Source of the DNA: CAZCDM01 sp964497475
GTDB lineage: Bacteria; Planctomycetota; Phycisphaerae; SM23-33
Direction: 5' to 3'
NCBI GenBank assembly: GCA_964497475.1
Contig: CAZCDM010000089.1
Location: 1-9,991, forward strand
DNA: 9,991 nt
Part shown: positions 1-6,488 of the stretch, one piece after another
Layout: every line of letters starts with the position of its first letter
How positions within the stretch are numbered: the first letter of the stretch is position 1
Made by a program: the position numbers and the translations under genes
The notes under the pieces: generated by a model
Told to the model about the DNA's origin: nothing
Databases searched by the model: none
What the model saw: only the letters and a program-made list of their open reading frames with translations

Positions 1-41
1 TCGTCACCAACAAAAATCAACGGACCGGTGAGAAATGCGGG

Positions 42-1127
42 CTAGTCCGTCTGGCTGCAACGCTGGTAGACCGCCAGGGTCCGCCGGGTCATCTCATCGA
101 GGCTGTACTTCTCCCGCACATGATTCAGGGCGGCCGAGGTCCGATCATCGGTACTGGTTCGATCGGTCAGGGCGGTCTGGAGTTTTGTGGAGATCTGCTC
201 GGGCGAGGCCGGGTCAAAGAGCATCGTCGTTCGTCCGTCCGTGAGAAACTGTCCCACCTGCCCGGCCGGGGCGATCGTCGCGACACCGCTGGCCATGGCA
301 AGGAGCGTGTGCAAAGGCAAATCGTCGCTCGCGCCGACCTGGAGATACACATCGGCCGAGGCGATGATTTCGAGGTAATGCGTCTCGGGCTGGCGGCCGA
401 CGAAGGTCACATCCCGCCCGATGGGCAGCTTGCGTGCCCGCCGGCGCAGGCGATCTTCGTGACGCCCCATGCCCATCAGGAACAGCGCACAGGCCATTTT
501 CCGCTCGGCCAGGGCCTGGCCGGCCTGCAGGGCCGCTGCCATCGGCTCAATACCGTTATCCATGCCGTCGGCGAGGATGGCGATGCGACGATCCTCGCGG
601 GCCAGCCGCCTGGGCCCCTCCGCCGGGACAAATCCCGGGCGGATCAATTCGAGCTGATCTTCGGCGATGAGTTTGCGATCCAGCAGATTCTGCTGGATCG
701 TCTCGCAGCAGGCCAGCACCGCCCAAGGCAGCGGAAGCCGGGCCGAGGGCAAGTACCCCCGCCCGCGACGGCACCAGGTGACGATGTAGGGAAGATCGAG
801 ATGGTCTGCAAACAGGGCCGTCGCCCGCAACGCGGTGGAATCCAATGCGTGGAGCAGCTCGACCTTGCTCTGGCGGAGGCGGTCGGCCAAAACATCGACC
901 GCCCGGTAATTCCACAGCCAGCGTCGCAACAGGCCCGGCTCGGTCGGCGGCTCCCAGCGGTAATCATGCTCGGGAACGTCCTCGACATACGGGCTGAACC
1001 AGTGGATCTCCACACCCGCATCGCTGAGCATACCAGCCAGGGGATCGAGCACCGCCCCCCAGTGCGAAAACGTACGCGGCCCCACGACCCAGCCCACACG
1101 CAACGGTTTGTCCTGCGATTCAGCCAT
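42..1127 (-). CDS. GT-B fold glycosyltransferase, family 4-like
   Basis: Probable glycosyltransferase of 361 residues with a two-Rossmann (GT-B) layout. The N-terminal half begins with a hydrophobic strand (LRVGWVVGP, residues 9-17). The C-terminal half carries the family 4 landmarks: IRPGF (162-166), an LMGMGRHEDRLRR stretch (217-229), VTFVGRQP (240-247), ADVYLQVGASDDLPLHTLLAMASG (258-281) and a DGRTTMLFDP segment (297-306). Family members move a sugar from a nucleotide-sugar donor to a lipid, glycan or small acceptor; donor and acceptor cannot be read here. The usual E-x7-E pair is not intact: the aligned positions are D268 and L276, so activity or donor binding may differ. The ATG at 1127 follows AGG directly and gives a normal N-terminus; an in-frame TTG at 1163 would add 12 unconvincing residues. 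It lies 44 bases after ftsK and is probably cotranscribed. No signal peptide or membrane segment is visible. Fold confidence is high, exact role unknown. Confidence 0.85.
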   Translation of the reverse strand: MAESQDKPLRVGWVVGPRTFSHWGAVLDPLAGMLSDAGVEIHWFSPYVEDVPEHDYRWEPPTEPGLLRRWLWNYRAVDVLADRLRQSKVELLHALDSTALRATALFADHLDLPYIVTWCRRGRGYLPSARLPLPWAVLACCETIQQNLLDRKLIAEDQLELIRPGFVPAEGPRRLAREDRRIAILADGMDNGIEPMAAALQAGQALAERKMACALFLMGMGRHEDRLRRRARKLPIGRDVTFVGRQPETHYLEIIASADVYLQVGASDDLPLHTLLAMASGVATIAPAGQVGQFLTDGRTTMLFDPASPEQISTKLQTALTDRTSTDDRTSAALNHVREKYSLDEMTRRTLAVYQRCSQTD

Positions 1128-1171
1128 CCTGCCATTGTAAAGCCTCGCCGAGCCCGCTGCCAAGCGCTGCC

Positions 1172-3679
1172 TTACACGCTGGTCGGCTCGCCGATCAGGC
1201 TCGACTCGCCCGACTGGTCGGCTTCGATGTTGGCCTTGAACTCATGCCACTCATCCAGCGTCATCATGCACTCGCGAGCCTGGCTGCCTTTGTGCGTACC
1301 CAGCAGGCCCGCCTCGGCCATCTGGTCGATAATCCGACTGGCCCGGCCGTAGCCGATCGACATCCGCCGTTGCAGCAGCGAGACACTGCCCCGCTGGGCC
1401 GCCAGGACCACCTCAACCGCCTGGTCGAACATCTCGTCCCGTTCAGACAGCGCATCGACATCCGCAGCCCCGCTCTGGATTTTCAGCAACTGGGAATCAA
1501 ATACCTGCTCGCCGCTGTCTTCCAGTTCCGTAACCACCGCGCGGATCTCGCCATCGTCAATATAGGTCCCCTGCGCGCGGGACAGCTGACTGCCGCCCGG
1601 CTGGAGCAGCAGCATGTCGCCCTGGCCGAGGAGCACTTCGGCCCCCTTCTGATCCAGGACGATGCGACTTTCCTGCCCGCTGGCAACCTGGAAGCTCACG
1701 CGGCAAGGCATGTTCGACTTGATCAGGCCGGTGACCACATTCGCACTCGGCCTCTGCGTGGCCAGCACCAGATGGATGCCCACCGCACGCGCCTTCTGGG
1801 CGATGCGGATGATGTAGTTCTCGACCTCCTTGCCGGAGGTCATCATCAGGTCGGCCAGCTCGTCGATGATAATCACGTAACTCGGCATGACCTTGGGAAT
1901 GCGTTGCTTTTCCTCTTCGGTCTCCACGCCGAACCGCTCATACAGCTCCTTCTCGTCCAGAGCGTTGTAGCCGTCGATGTTCTTGACGCGGGCCTCTTTG
2001 AGAATCTCGTATCGCTCGTCCATCTTCGTCACGGCCCATTCGAGAATATCCTCGGCCTTGCCCATGTCGTTGATCGTCGGGCACAGCAGGTGAGGCAGCT
2101 TCTCGAAAGCCGCCATCTCGACCATCTTCGGGTCGACCAGGATGAACCGAACCTGCTCGGGTGTGCGCGTCATCAGCAGCGACATGATGATCGTGTTGAT
2201 GCAAACACTCTTGCCCGAGCCGGTCGTCCCGGCGATGAGCATGTGCGGGCAGCGAGCCAGGTCGACGGTGATCGGATCGCCGCCGGCGTCCTTGCCGAGG
2301 AACAGCGGCAGGCGCATTTTCTCCACGCCCTTGGACATCTCCATCAACTGGCGGACGCGGACGATTTCCTTTTCCAGGTTGGGTACTTCCACGCCGATGG
2401 TGTCCTTGCCGAACCGCGGCGGGACGATGCGCACAGCCGGCACGGCCAGCGAGCGGGCGATGTCGGTCGAGAGGTTCGACACGGCAGCGACCTTCACGCC
2501 CGGGGCCAGCGAGACCTCGTACAGCGTGATGACCGGGCCGGTCATGTAGCCCTCGACCTTGGCCTCGACGCCAAAGTCGTCCAGCGTCTGCTGGAGGACG
2601 AGCTTGCGCTGGGCAGCCTGGACTTCCGCCTGCTCGCGATAGCCACCCTGAGGTTTTTCCAGCAGCTCGATCGACGGCACGGGGGCTGAACTCGTCCGCG
2701 CCGGGGCGGGCTTGGCCGGGGGCTTGTCGGCCGGTTCGCTGCCGGCCGGGGTGGGCGAATCGGCCTGCGATTTGCTGGCGGGCTTTTTCGGGCGGTCCTT
2801 CTTGGCTCGGCCGAAGAGTCCCTTGGATTCCTTGACCTCTTCCCCGGCCTGGGCGTCGGAACGGTACTGCCCGGCGGCCGAGACCGCGGCCGGCTGGGGC
2901 GATGCAGGAGCCTCGACTGATTTTGCAGCGGCTGTGCCTACGCCCGGTGCGACGGGGCGAGGTTTTACTTCAGCGGCCGCGGCGGCCTGGGCGAGCTTCT
3001 CTTCGTGGGCCTGGGCTTTGAGGGCCTTCTTTTCGGCCTTGCTCTGTCGTCGCAGTTCGGCGAACCGGCTGGCGACATCGTTACGTTTCTTCCAGCCGGC
3101 GTGCAGCCAGCGGATCAGCCCGGCCAGGATCGTATCGGCCGTGAGCATCACGCCCGCCGAGGCCAGCCCCATCACGACGATCCAACTGCCGGTGGGCCCG
3201 AACTTGACGGCCAGGAATTCGCCCAGCCCCGAACCGAGCACGCCGGCGGGGTTTTCGACCATCGCGCCGACAAAGGTGCCCTGCTGAAGTTTCACGCCGG
3301 TGCTGACCGCGACGGTGAGCATCGCCAGGCCCACGACGCGCCACGGCAGGTCGCTGATGCGTTTGCCCAGCAGCGCCAGGCCCGACCAGGCCGTCAGCAG
3401 CACCAGGGCTGCGTAGGTTCCCGCGCCCACCCAGTAGTGCAGCCCCCAGGCCAGGTACGCCCCCACCACGCCGGCGCGGTTGGCCACCGGGCTCGGCGGC
3501 GGGTAGACCAGGTCGCTCGGCGGGTCGGCCGGGTGGAACGAAAGCATGCTCAGCCAGACCAGCAGCGCACCGGCGAGCATCGCCAGGGTCAGACAGGTCG
3601 TTGCGAAGCGGCGGCCTTGCGGCGCGGCCGGGTCAGGAGTCGTGGAGTTCTTCGACGCAGTACTTGGTTTGCTCGCCAT
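1172..3679 (-). CDS. ftsK: DNA translocase FtsK/SpoIIIE
   Basis: Membrane-anchored hexameric DNA pump that clears and aligns chromosome termini at the division site. Protein of 835 residues, close to SpoIIIE in size and much shorter than E. coli FtsK. The N-terminus has about four membrane segments (roughly 26-48, 71-105, 113-132 and 164-189). A helical then Ala/Pro/Lys-rich linker follows (about 197-335). The motor comes next: alpha/beta part from about 345, Walker A GTTGSGKS at 484-491, Walker B YVIIIDELADLM at 601-612, and the ATQRPSANVVTG motif from 640. A C-terminal winged-helix gamma domain (about 749-812, with SVSLLQRRMSIGYGRASRIIDQM) normally reads oriented DNA motifs. The ATG at 3679 is chosen because GAGG sits 6 bases upstream. 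A GTG at 3748 overlapping the dut stop would add 23 Arg/Pro-rich residues and run through a strong hairpin, so it is less likely. The gene follows dut after 65 bases. Confidence 0.96.
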   Translation of the reverse strand: MASKPSTASKNSTTPDPAAPQGRRFATTCLTLAMLAGALLVWLSMLSFHPADPPSDLVYPPPSPVANRAGVVGAYLAWGLHYWVGAGTYAALVLLTAWSGLALLGKRISDLPWRVVGLAMLTVAVSTGVKLQQGTFVGAMVENPAGVLGSGLGEFLAVKFGPTGSWIVVMGLASAGVMLTADTILAGLIRWLHAGWKKRNDVASRFAELRRQSKAEKKALKAQAHEEKLAQAAAAAEVKPRPVAPGVGTAAAKSVEAPASPQPAAVSAAGQYRSDAQAGEEVKESKGLFGRAKKDRPKKPASKSQADSPTPAGSEPADKPPAKPAPARTSSAPVPSIELLEKPQGGYREQAEVQAAQRKLVLQQTLDDFGVEAKVEGYMTGPVITLYEVSLAPGVKVAAVSNLSTDIARSLAVPAVRIVPPRFGKDTIGVEVPNLEKEIVRVRQLMEMSKGVEKMRLPLFLGKDAGGDPITVDLARCPHMLIAGTTGSGKSVCINTIIMSLLMTRTPEQVRFILVDPKMVEMAAFEKLPHLLCPTINDMGKAEDILEWAVTKMDERYEILKEARVKNIDGYNALDEKELYERFGVETEEEKQRIPKVMPSYVIIIDELADLMMTSGKEVENYIIRIAQKARAVGIHLVLATQRPSANVVTGLIKSNMPCRVSFQVASGQESRIVLDQKGAEVLLGQGDMLLLQPGGSQLSRAQGTYIDDGEIRAVVTELEDSGEQVFDSQLLKIQSGAADVDALSERDEMFDQAVEVVLAAQRGSVSLLQRRMSIGYGRASRIIDQMAEAGLLGTHKGSQARECMMTLDEWHEFKANIEADQSGESSLIGEPTSV

Positions 3680-3685
3680 CCTTGG

Positions 3686-3689
3686 CCTC
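3686..3689 (-). promoter_or_regulatory. Shine-Dalgarno deciding the ftsK start
   Basis: On the minus strand GAGG lies 6 bases before the ATG at 3679. This favours that ATG over the upstream GTG at 3748, whose nearest purine-rich stretch (GGGAGG) is about 15 bases away inside dut. Confidence 0.6.
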
Positions 3690-3723
3690 GGGGGGTTGTC
3701 TCGGCGGCTGGGCCGCGGTCCCG

Positions 3724-3741
3724 CCCGGGCCCACGCCCGGG
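3724..3741 (-). other. Perfect GC stem-loop between dut and ftsK
   Basis: CCCGGGC and GCCCGGG form a 7-bp all-GC stem with a four-base loop, starting 3 bases after the dut stop codon. No T-run follows on either strand, so it does not look like a standard intrinsic terminator. It could stabilise the 3' end of the dut message, slow RNA polymerase, or tune ftsK expression relative to dut. The stem is seen directly; the role is inferred. Confidence 0.5.
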
Positions 3742-3744
3742 TCG

Positions 3745-4197
3745 TCACACGCCGGTATGGCCGAAGCCTCCCTCTCCGCGGGCCGTCTCATCCAGCTCGT
3801 CGACTTCGACGATCTCGGCCCGGCAGACCGGGGCAATGACCATCTGGGCGATGCGCATCCCGCGGGTGACGGTGAACGGTTCCGAGCCGATATTGCCCAG
3901 AATCGCGCCTACCGGCCCGCGGTAGTCGGCGTCGATCGTGCCCGGACTGTTGGGCAGAATCACGCCGTGTTTGAGGGCCAGCCCGCTTCGGGGCCGGACC
4001 TGCGCTTCGGTGCCGGCGGGCAAGGCCATGGTGAATCCGCATGGCACGAGCGCCCGGCAGCCGGGGTCGATGGTCATGTCGGCATCGCAGGCTGCGTGAA
4101 GGTCCATGCCCGCGGCATGATCGGTCATGTACCGCGGCATGGGCACATCGGTGCAGTCGGCGTTGCGGCGTATCTCTACTTTTATCGGACGGTTCAT
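3745..4197 (-). CDS. dut: Deoxyuridine 5'-triphosphate nucleotidohydrolase (dUTPase)
   Basis: Hydrolyses dUTP to dUMP and pyrophosphate, keeping uracil out of DNA and supplying the dTMP precursor; the family is a cytoplasmic homotrimer. At 150 residues it has the normal length of the trimeric family. All five conserved motifs are present in order: AGMDLHA (29-35), PRSGLA (69-74), GTIDADYRGPV (86-96, with the catalytic Asp region), RGMRIAQMVI (112-121) and the C-terminal Gly-rich RGEGGFGHTG (140-149), in which His replaces the more usual Ser. The ATG at 4197 overlaps the coaB stop in an ATGA arrangement, implying translational coupling. The reading frame is open upstream to 4260, but those extra residues are not family-like. 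Next to coaB on one side and ftsK on the other, it fits a replication and growth operon. Confidence 0.95.
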   Translation of the reverse strand: MNRPIKVEIRRNADCTDVPMPRYMTDHAAGMDLHAACDADMTIDPGCRALVPCGFTMALPAGTEAQVRPRSGLALKHGVILPNSPGTIDADYRGPVGAILGNIGSEPFTVTRGMRIAQMVIAPVCRAEIVEVDELDETARGEGGFGHTGV

Positions 4198-4832
4198 GCG
4201 ATTCTCTCCAGCTCGCCGAGGATCATCCCGGCCAGGTCGTCTTTGGTTCGCTCGCCCCAAGGCAGGACCATCCCGCCGGGGCTGAGCATGGCGGCCTCGC
4301 TGCGGTCCACATTCATTGCAGCGGGAGTGTTGACCACGCAGAAATCGGCAACCTTGCGAGCCATTTCGTCGCGGACCTTCGTTTCGATAATTTCGCGCGG
4401 ACCGGTCTCGACGGCGAAGGCGACGACGAGCTGGCCGGGCCTCTTCCGCCCTGGCAGGCCGCCCAGCAGGTCGTCGGTCGGTTCCAGCCGCAGCGTGATC
4501 GGTCCGTCGGCGCGGGATATTTTATTGCCCTCGGCGCGATCGTCCACGGTGAAGTCGCCCACCGCCGCCGCCATCAGCAGCACGTCGGCCCGGTCGAACT
4601 CATCGGCCAGCAGTGCTTTGAGGTCGGCCACGCTGACAAATCGTTTGACCGCCACCTCGGCCGGTACGTCCACGTCGCACGGCCCGGCCAGCAGCGTAAC
4701 GTCATGGCCGAGCGAAACCGCCCGGCGGGCCAAGGCTGCGCCCATCCGCCCGCTTGATGCGTTGCTGATGAACCGCACGGGGTCGATGTATTCCCGCGTC
4801 GGCCCGGTCGTGATGAGAATTCGTTTTTTCAT
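4194..4832 (-). CDS. coaB: Phosphopantothenate-cysteine ligase (CoaB domain protein)
   Basis: Second of the two coenzyme A steps usually fused as CoaBC: joins 4'-phosphopantothenate to cysteine using CTP in bacterial enzymes. The 212-residue protein holds only the ligase domain. Visible landmarks are ILITTGPTREYIDPVRFISN (5-24) followed by ASSGRMG (25-31), the AAAVGDF segment (88-94), GNKISRADGPITLRLEPTDDLL (102-123, with the conserved Lys region) and RKRPGQLVVAFAVET (129-143). It lacks a decarboxylase domain; that is the separate coaC gene 244 bases upstream. ATG 4832 is chosen because the mature family begins at this KKRILITTGPT strand. An in-frame ATG at 4871, preceded by a G-rich stretch, would add 13 residues and cannot be excluded. 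The local Shine-Dalgarno is weak (GGA about 7 bases upstream). The stop overlaps the dut start. Confidence 0.92.
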   Translation of the reverse strand: MKKRILITTGPTREYIDPVRFISNASSGRMGAALARRAVSLGHDVTLLAGPCDVDVPAEVAVKRFVSVADLKALLADEFDRADVLLMAAAVGDFTVDDRAEGNKISRADGPITLRLEPTDDLLGGLPGRKRPGQLVVAFAVETGPREIIETKVRDEMARKVADFCVVNTPAAMNVDRSEAAMLSPGGMVLPWGERTKDDLAGMILGELERIA

Positions 4833-4898
4833 TGCACCATCCAACGCCCTTCCTGACCAGATATCATGCATCCCCGCCCCCTGGATTGCACGGGTTTT

Positions 4899-4930
4899 AC
4901 CTGCGATGAGCAGAATCGATAACCTGCGAT
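4899..4930. repeat. 9-base direct repeat ACCTGCGAT
   Basis: ACCTGCGAT occurs at 4899-4907 and again at 4922-4930, a 23-base period, about two helical turns. The second copy is the left half of an imperfect dyad (AACCTG-CGATATCA-CAGGGTT, 4921-4941). Such an arrangement can be an operator ahead of coaB, but 9 bases can also recur by chance. Confidence 0.35.
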
Positions 4931-4997
4931 ATCACAGGGTTCCAATCTCGGCGATTGCATGCGTGGACCCGCCGTAGATGCGTCTGGTCGCGGAACG

Positions 4998-5066
4998 CCA
5001 GCCTCGCCTGTCACCGCGAACCCACGTTCCGCAGGTGCTGCCGGTGACGTGGAACCAGCAGGCTGG
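4998..5066. other. Candidate structured RNA element: nested stems drawable as a three-way junction
   Basis: An outer perfect 7-bp stem pairs 4998-5004 (CCAGCCT) with 5060-5066 (AGGCTGG). Inside it a second perfect 7-bp stem pairs 5010-5016 (GTCACCG) with 5042-5048 (CGGTGAC). The loop of the second stem can form two 4-bp hairpins, 5018-5021 with 5026-5029 and 5031-5034 with 5038-5041, leaving almost no unpaired base at the junction. A competing perfect 8-bp pairing exists between GCGGAACG (4990-4997) and CGTTCCGC (5025-5032), so two exclusive folds are possible. It begins just 10 bases after the coaC stop in transcription order. I recognise no known riboswitch or tRNA in it. The pairings are seen; any function is inferred. 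Confidence 0.4.
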
Positions 5067-5076
5067 GTCGGCCATC

Positions 5077-5652
5077 TTACAGCGTGGCAAGGCGAGCGGC
5101 GATGTGGTCGAAAATCTCGGCCGGTTCGACCATGCGGCCGGGGCCTGTCGTGCCGCAGGCGAGGTTACCCTCGGCCGGGCCGAGCAGCTCGACGCCCCAT
5201 TCGGCGAGGGTAGCGATGTTCCGCTGGACGGCCGGGCTGTGCCACATGGACGTGTTCATCGCCGGGGCCAGCACGAGTGGGCAATGATCGGTGGCCGCCA
5301 TGGCCAGGGTCGAGACGAGGTCGTCAGCAATGCCGGCGGCGATTTTGCCGATGATGTTGGCCGTGGCCGGGGCGATGACCATGATCTCGGCACGGTCGAC
5401 CAGGGAGATGTGCTGGATGGAATGGTCGGCCGCGGGCTGCCAGAGGCTGGTGTAGACCGGCTGGCGGGTCAGGCCGCGGAACGTCGCCGGGCCGATGAGC
5501 TGGGTGGCTGCATCGGTCATAGCGACGGTGACGGTCGCGCCGGACTGGACGAGGCGGCTGGCCAGGTCGGCCGACTTGGTGCAGGCGATCCCGCCGGTGA
5601 GACACAGCAGGACCTCCCGGCCGGCCAGCGATGTTGGCGCCTGGGGGGCCAT
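5077..5652 (-). CDS. coaC: Phosphopantothenoylcysteine decarboxylase (CoaC flavoprotein)
   Basis: FMN-dependent enzyme that decarboxylates 4'-phosphopantothenoylcysteine to 4'-phosphopantetheine in coenzyme A synthesis. The 191-residue protein is a complete HFCD-type flavoprotein: the N-terminal strand and GGIACTKS turn (about 14-27), the active-site His in HISLV (H81), the FMN-binding ATANIIGKIAAGIADDL (96-112), the substrate-binding PAMNTSMW motif (130-137) and the loop with catalytic Cys, LACGTTGPGRMVE (164-176, C166). It ends where a fused CoaBC would go on into the ligase domain, so this genome has the two enzymes as separate genes. The ATG at 5652 is only one base after the rpoZ stop (TAG-C-ATG), suggesting translational coupling; the upstream GGAA is a weak Shine-Dalgarno. 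Gene order gmk-rpoZ-coaBC is widespread in bacteria and supports the call. Confidence 0.94.
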   Translation of the reverse strand: MAPQAPTSLAGREVLLCLTGGIACTKSADLASRLVQSGATVTVAMTDAATQLIGPATFRGLTRQPVYTSLWQPAADHSIQHISLVDRAEIMVIAPATANIIGKIAAGIADDLVSTLAMAATDHCPLVLAPAMNTSMWHSPAVQRNIATLAEWGVELLGPAEGNLACGTTGPGRMVEPAEIFDHIAARLATL

Positions 5653-5653
5653 G

Positions 5654-5884
5654 CTATTCCAGTTCGGTCGGCTCGGGGACGTCGCTGTCGTCGTAGTCGA
5701 TGGCGATCTTGTCTTCGAGGATCTCCTGGATGACCACTTCCATATCGGTCATGCCACGTTTGCGTTCGACGAGCGGGCGGTCGCCATTGATGATTTCCAC
5801 CAGGCGACGCTGGATCAGGGCGGTGAGTTTGAATCGGCCACCCACCTTGCGAATGATCTCTTCGGACTTCAGTGCTTCAATCAT
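5654..5884 (-). CDS. rpoZ: RNA polymerase omega subunit
   Basis: Small subunit that helps beta-prime fold and assemble into RNA polymerase. The 76-residue protein has the omega core, RFKLTALIQRRLVEIINGDRPLV (17-39), which is the conserved helix and turn of the family, plus an acidic C-terminal tail (DYDDSDVPEPTELE). The start ATG at 5884 has a strong AGGAG 6 bases upstream. The 35-base gap after gmk contains a small 5-bp inverted repeat (TCGAC at 5902-5906 with GTCGA at 5912-5916), too weak to call a terminator. Adjacent gmk and rpoZ is a classic pairing; in several bacteria both products are targets of (p)ppGpp, so a shared growth-rate link is plausible, though no spoT/relA gene is in this window. 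Confidence 0.95.
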   Translation of the reverse strand: MIEALKSEEIIRKVGGRFKLTALIQRRLVEIINGDRPLVERKRGMTDMEVVIQEILEDKIAIDYDDSDVPEPTELE

Positions 5885-5919
5885 GATCTTCTCCTGTCGG
5901 TTCGACGGTGTGTCGAGGG

Positions 5920-6486
5920 TCAGTTCTTCAGTATGTCCAGCAGGTCATCGACGGCCTGGTCGAGGTCGTCGTTGACGATTTCGTGCGTGTAGACGCCGCT
6001 GTCGCGGGCGGTGGCCAGTTCCTGCTGGGCCTTGGCCAGGCGGCGGGCCAGCGAGGCGGCATCTTCGGTTTTTCGTTCGGTCAGGCGGCGTTTGAGTTCG
6101 TCCATGCTCGGCGGGACGATCAGCACGAACGTCGCCTCGGGCATGCGGGTGTGAACCTGCAGGCCGCCCTGGATGTCAATTTCCAGCAGGATGGTCCGAC
6201 CTTCGGCGATGGCCTGGCGGACCGGCTCGGCCGGCGTGCCATAGTAGTTGCCGAACACCTCGGCCCATTCCAGCAGACGATCATCCGCAATCATCTTTTC
6301 AAACGTCCCGCGGTTTACAAAGTGATACTCCCGGCCGTCGACCTCGCCATGCCGCGGCGCGCGGGTCGTGGCCGAGATGCTGAACTCCGCCTCGCAGCGG
6401 GCCAGGGCGGCTTTGTCCATGGTGCTCTTGCCGACCCCGCTGGGCCCGGAGACCACCACCAGCTTGCCTTCGGAACCGGGGGGCAT
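5920..6486 (-). CDS. gmk: Guanylate kinase
   Basis: Phosphorylates GMP to GDP with ATP, an essential step of purine nucleotide supply. The 188-residue protein has the usual length. The P-loop GPSGVGKS is at 14-21. The GMP-binding signature SISATTRAPRHGEVDGREYHFV is at 36-57, with His where Pro is common (RPGEVDG). FGNYYGTP (78-85), EIDIQGG (102-108) and a C-terminal HEIVNDDLDQAVDDL (168-182) complete the fold. The lid reads RLTERKTED (134-142) where many homologues have R-G-T/Q-D-S; the arginines are kept. The ATG at 6486 lies two bases after the yicC stop, with GGAG 5 bases upstream inside the yicC end. The frame is open upstream to 6552, but those residues overlap yicC and are not kinase-like. 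Confidence 0.96.
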   Translation of the reverse strand: MPPGSEGKLVVVSGPSGVGKSTMDKAALARCEAEFSISATTRAPRHGEVDGREYHFVNRGTFEKMIADDRLLEWAEVFGNYYGTPAEPVRQAIAEGRTILLEIDIQGGLQVHTRMPEATFVLIVPPSMDELKRRLTERKTEDAASLARRLAKAQQELATARDSGVYTHEIVNDDLDQAVDDLLDILKN

Positions 6487-6488
6487 GC

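Larger units (their letters stand above)
4833..5076. other. Non-coding gap between coaC and coaB, rich in inverted repeats
   Basis: The only long spacer in this gene block (244 bases). I find no convincing protein: the one open frame (5014-4829 on the minus strand) has no recognisable composition or motif. It holds nested 7-bp inverted repeats (4998-5066), a 5-bp hairpin (4943-4957), an imperfect dyad around GATATC (4921-4941) and a 9-base direct repeat. On the minus strand a weak promoter-like pair, TTGGAA then 17 bases then TTATCG, lies around 4917-4945; I do not rate it. It could be the leader of a second transcription unit, coaB-dut-ftsK-glycosyltransferase. No terminator with a T-run is visible after coaC. 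Confidence 0.6.

Noticed and set aside
4..31. Possible terminator hairpin after the glycosyltransferase (TCACC/GGTGA)
   Set aside because: Only 5 bp with an 18-base loop, and the T-run lies inside the loop rather than after the stem.
1128..1163. TTG start extending the glycosyltransferase by 12 residues
   Set aside because: The extra residues are not family-like and there is no clear Shine-Dalgarno; the ATG at 1127 gives a normal N-terminus.
120..1352. Plus-strand open frame of 410 codons opposite the glycosyltransferase
   Set aside because: It is a shadow of the GT-B gene and the ftsK end; it has no recognisable domain and mirrors codon bias on the other strand.
1244..2689. Long plus-strand open frame (481 codons) opposite the ftsK motor region
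   Set aside because: It is antisense to strongly conserved FtsK domains. Its composition (His, Arg, Asp, Leu, Gln rich) is what the reverse strand of a GC-rich gene gives, and no family motif is visible.
3601..4977. Plus-strand open frame of 458 codons across ftsK, dut and coaB
   Set aside because: It runs antisense through three well-supported genes and their junctions; composition is Ser/Arg/Pro-rich without motifs.
4829..5014. Small 61-residue minus-strand open frame whose stop overlaps the coaB ATG (ATGA)
   Set aside because: The overlap looks like translational coupling, but the sequence has no protein-like pattern, no good ribosome site and covers the inverted repeats; non-coding is more likely.
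4998..5066. Reading the three-way junction as a tRNA
   Set aside because: There is no T-loop TTCRA pattern with a matching stem, no anticodon arm of the right size and no suitable 3' acceptor end.
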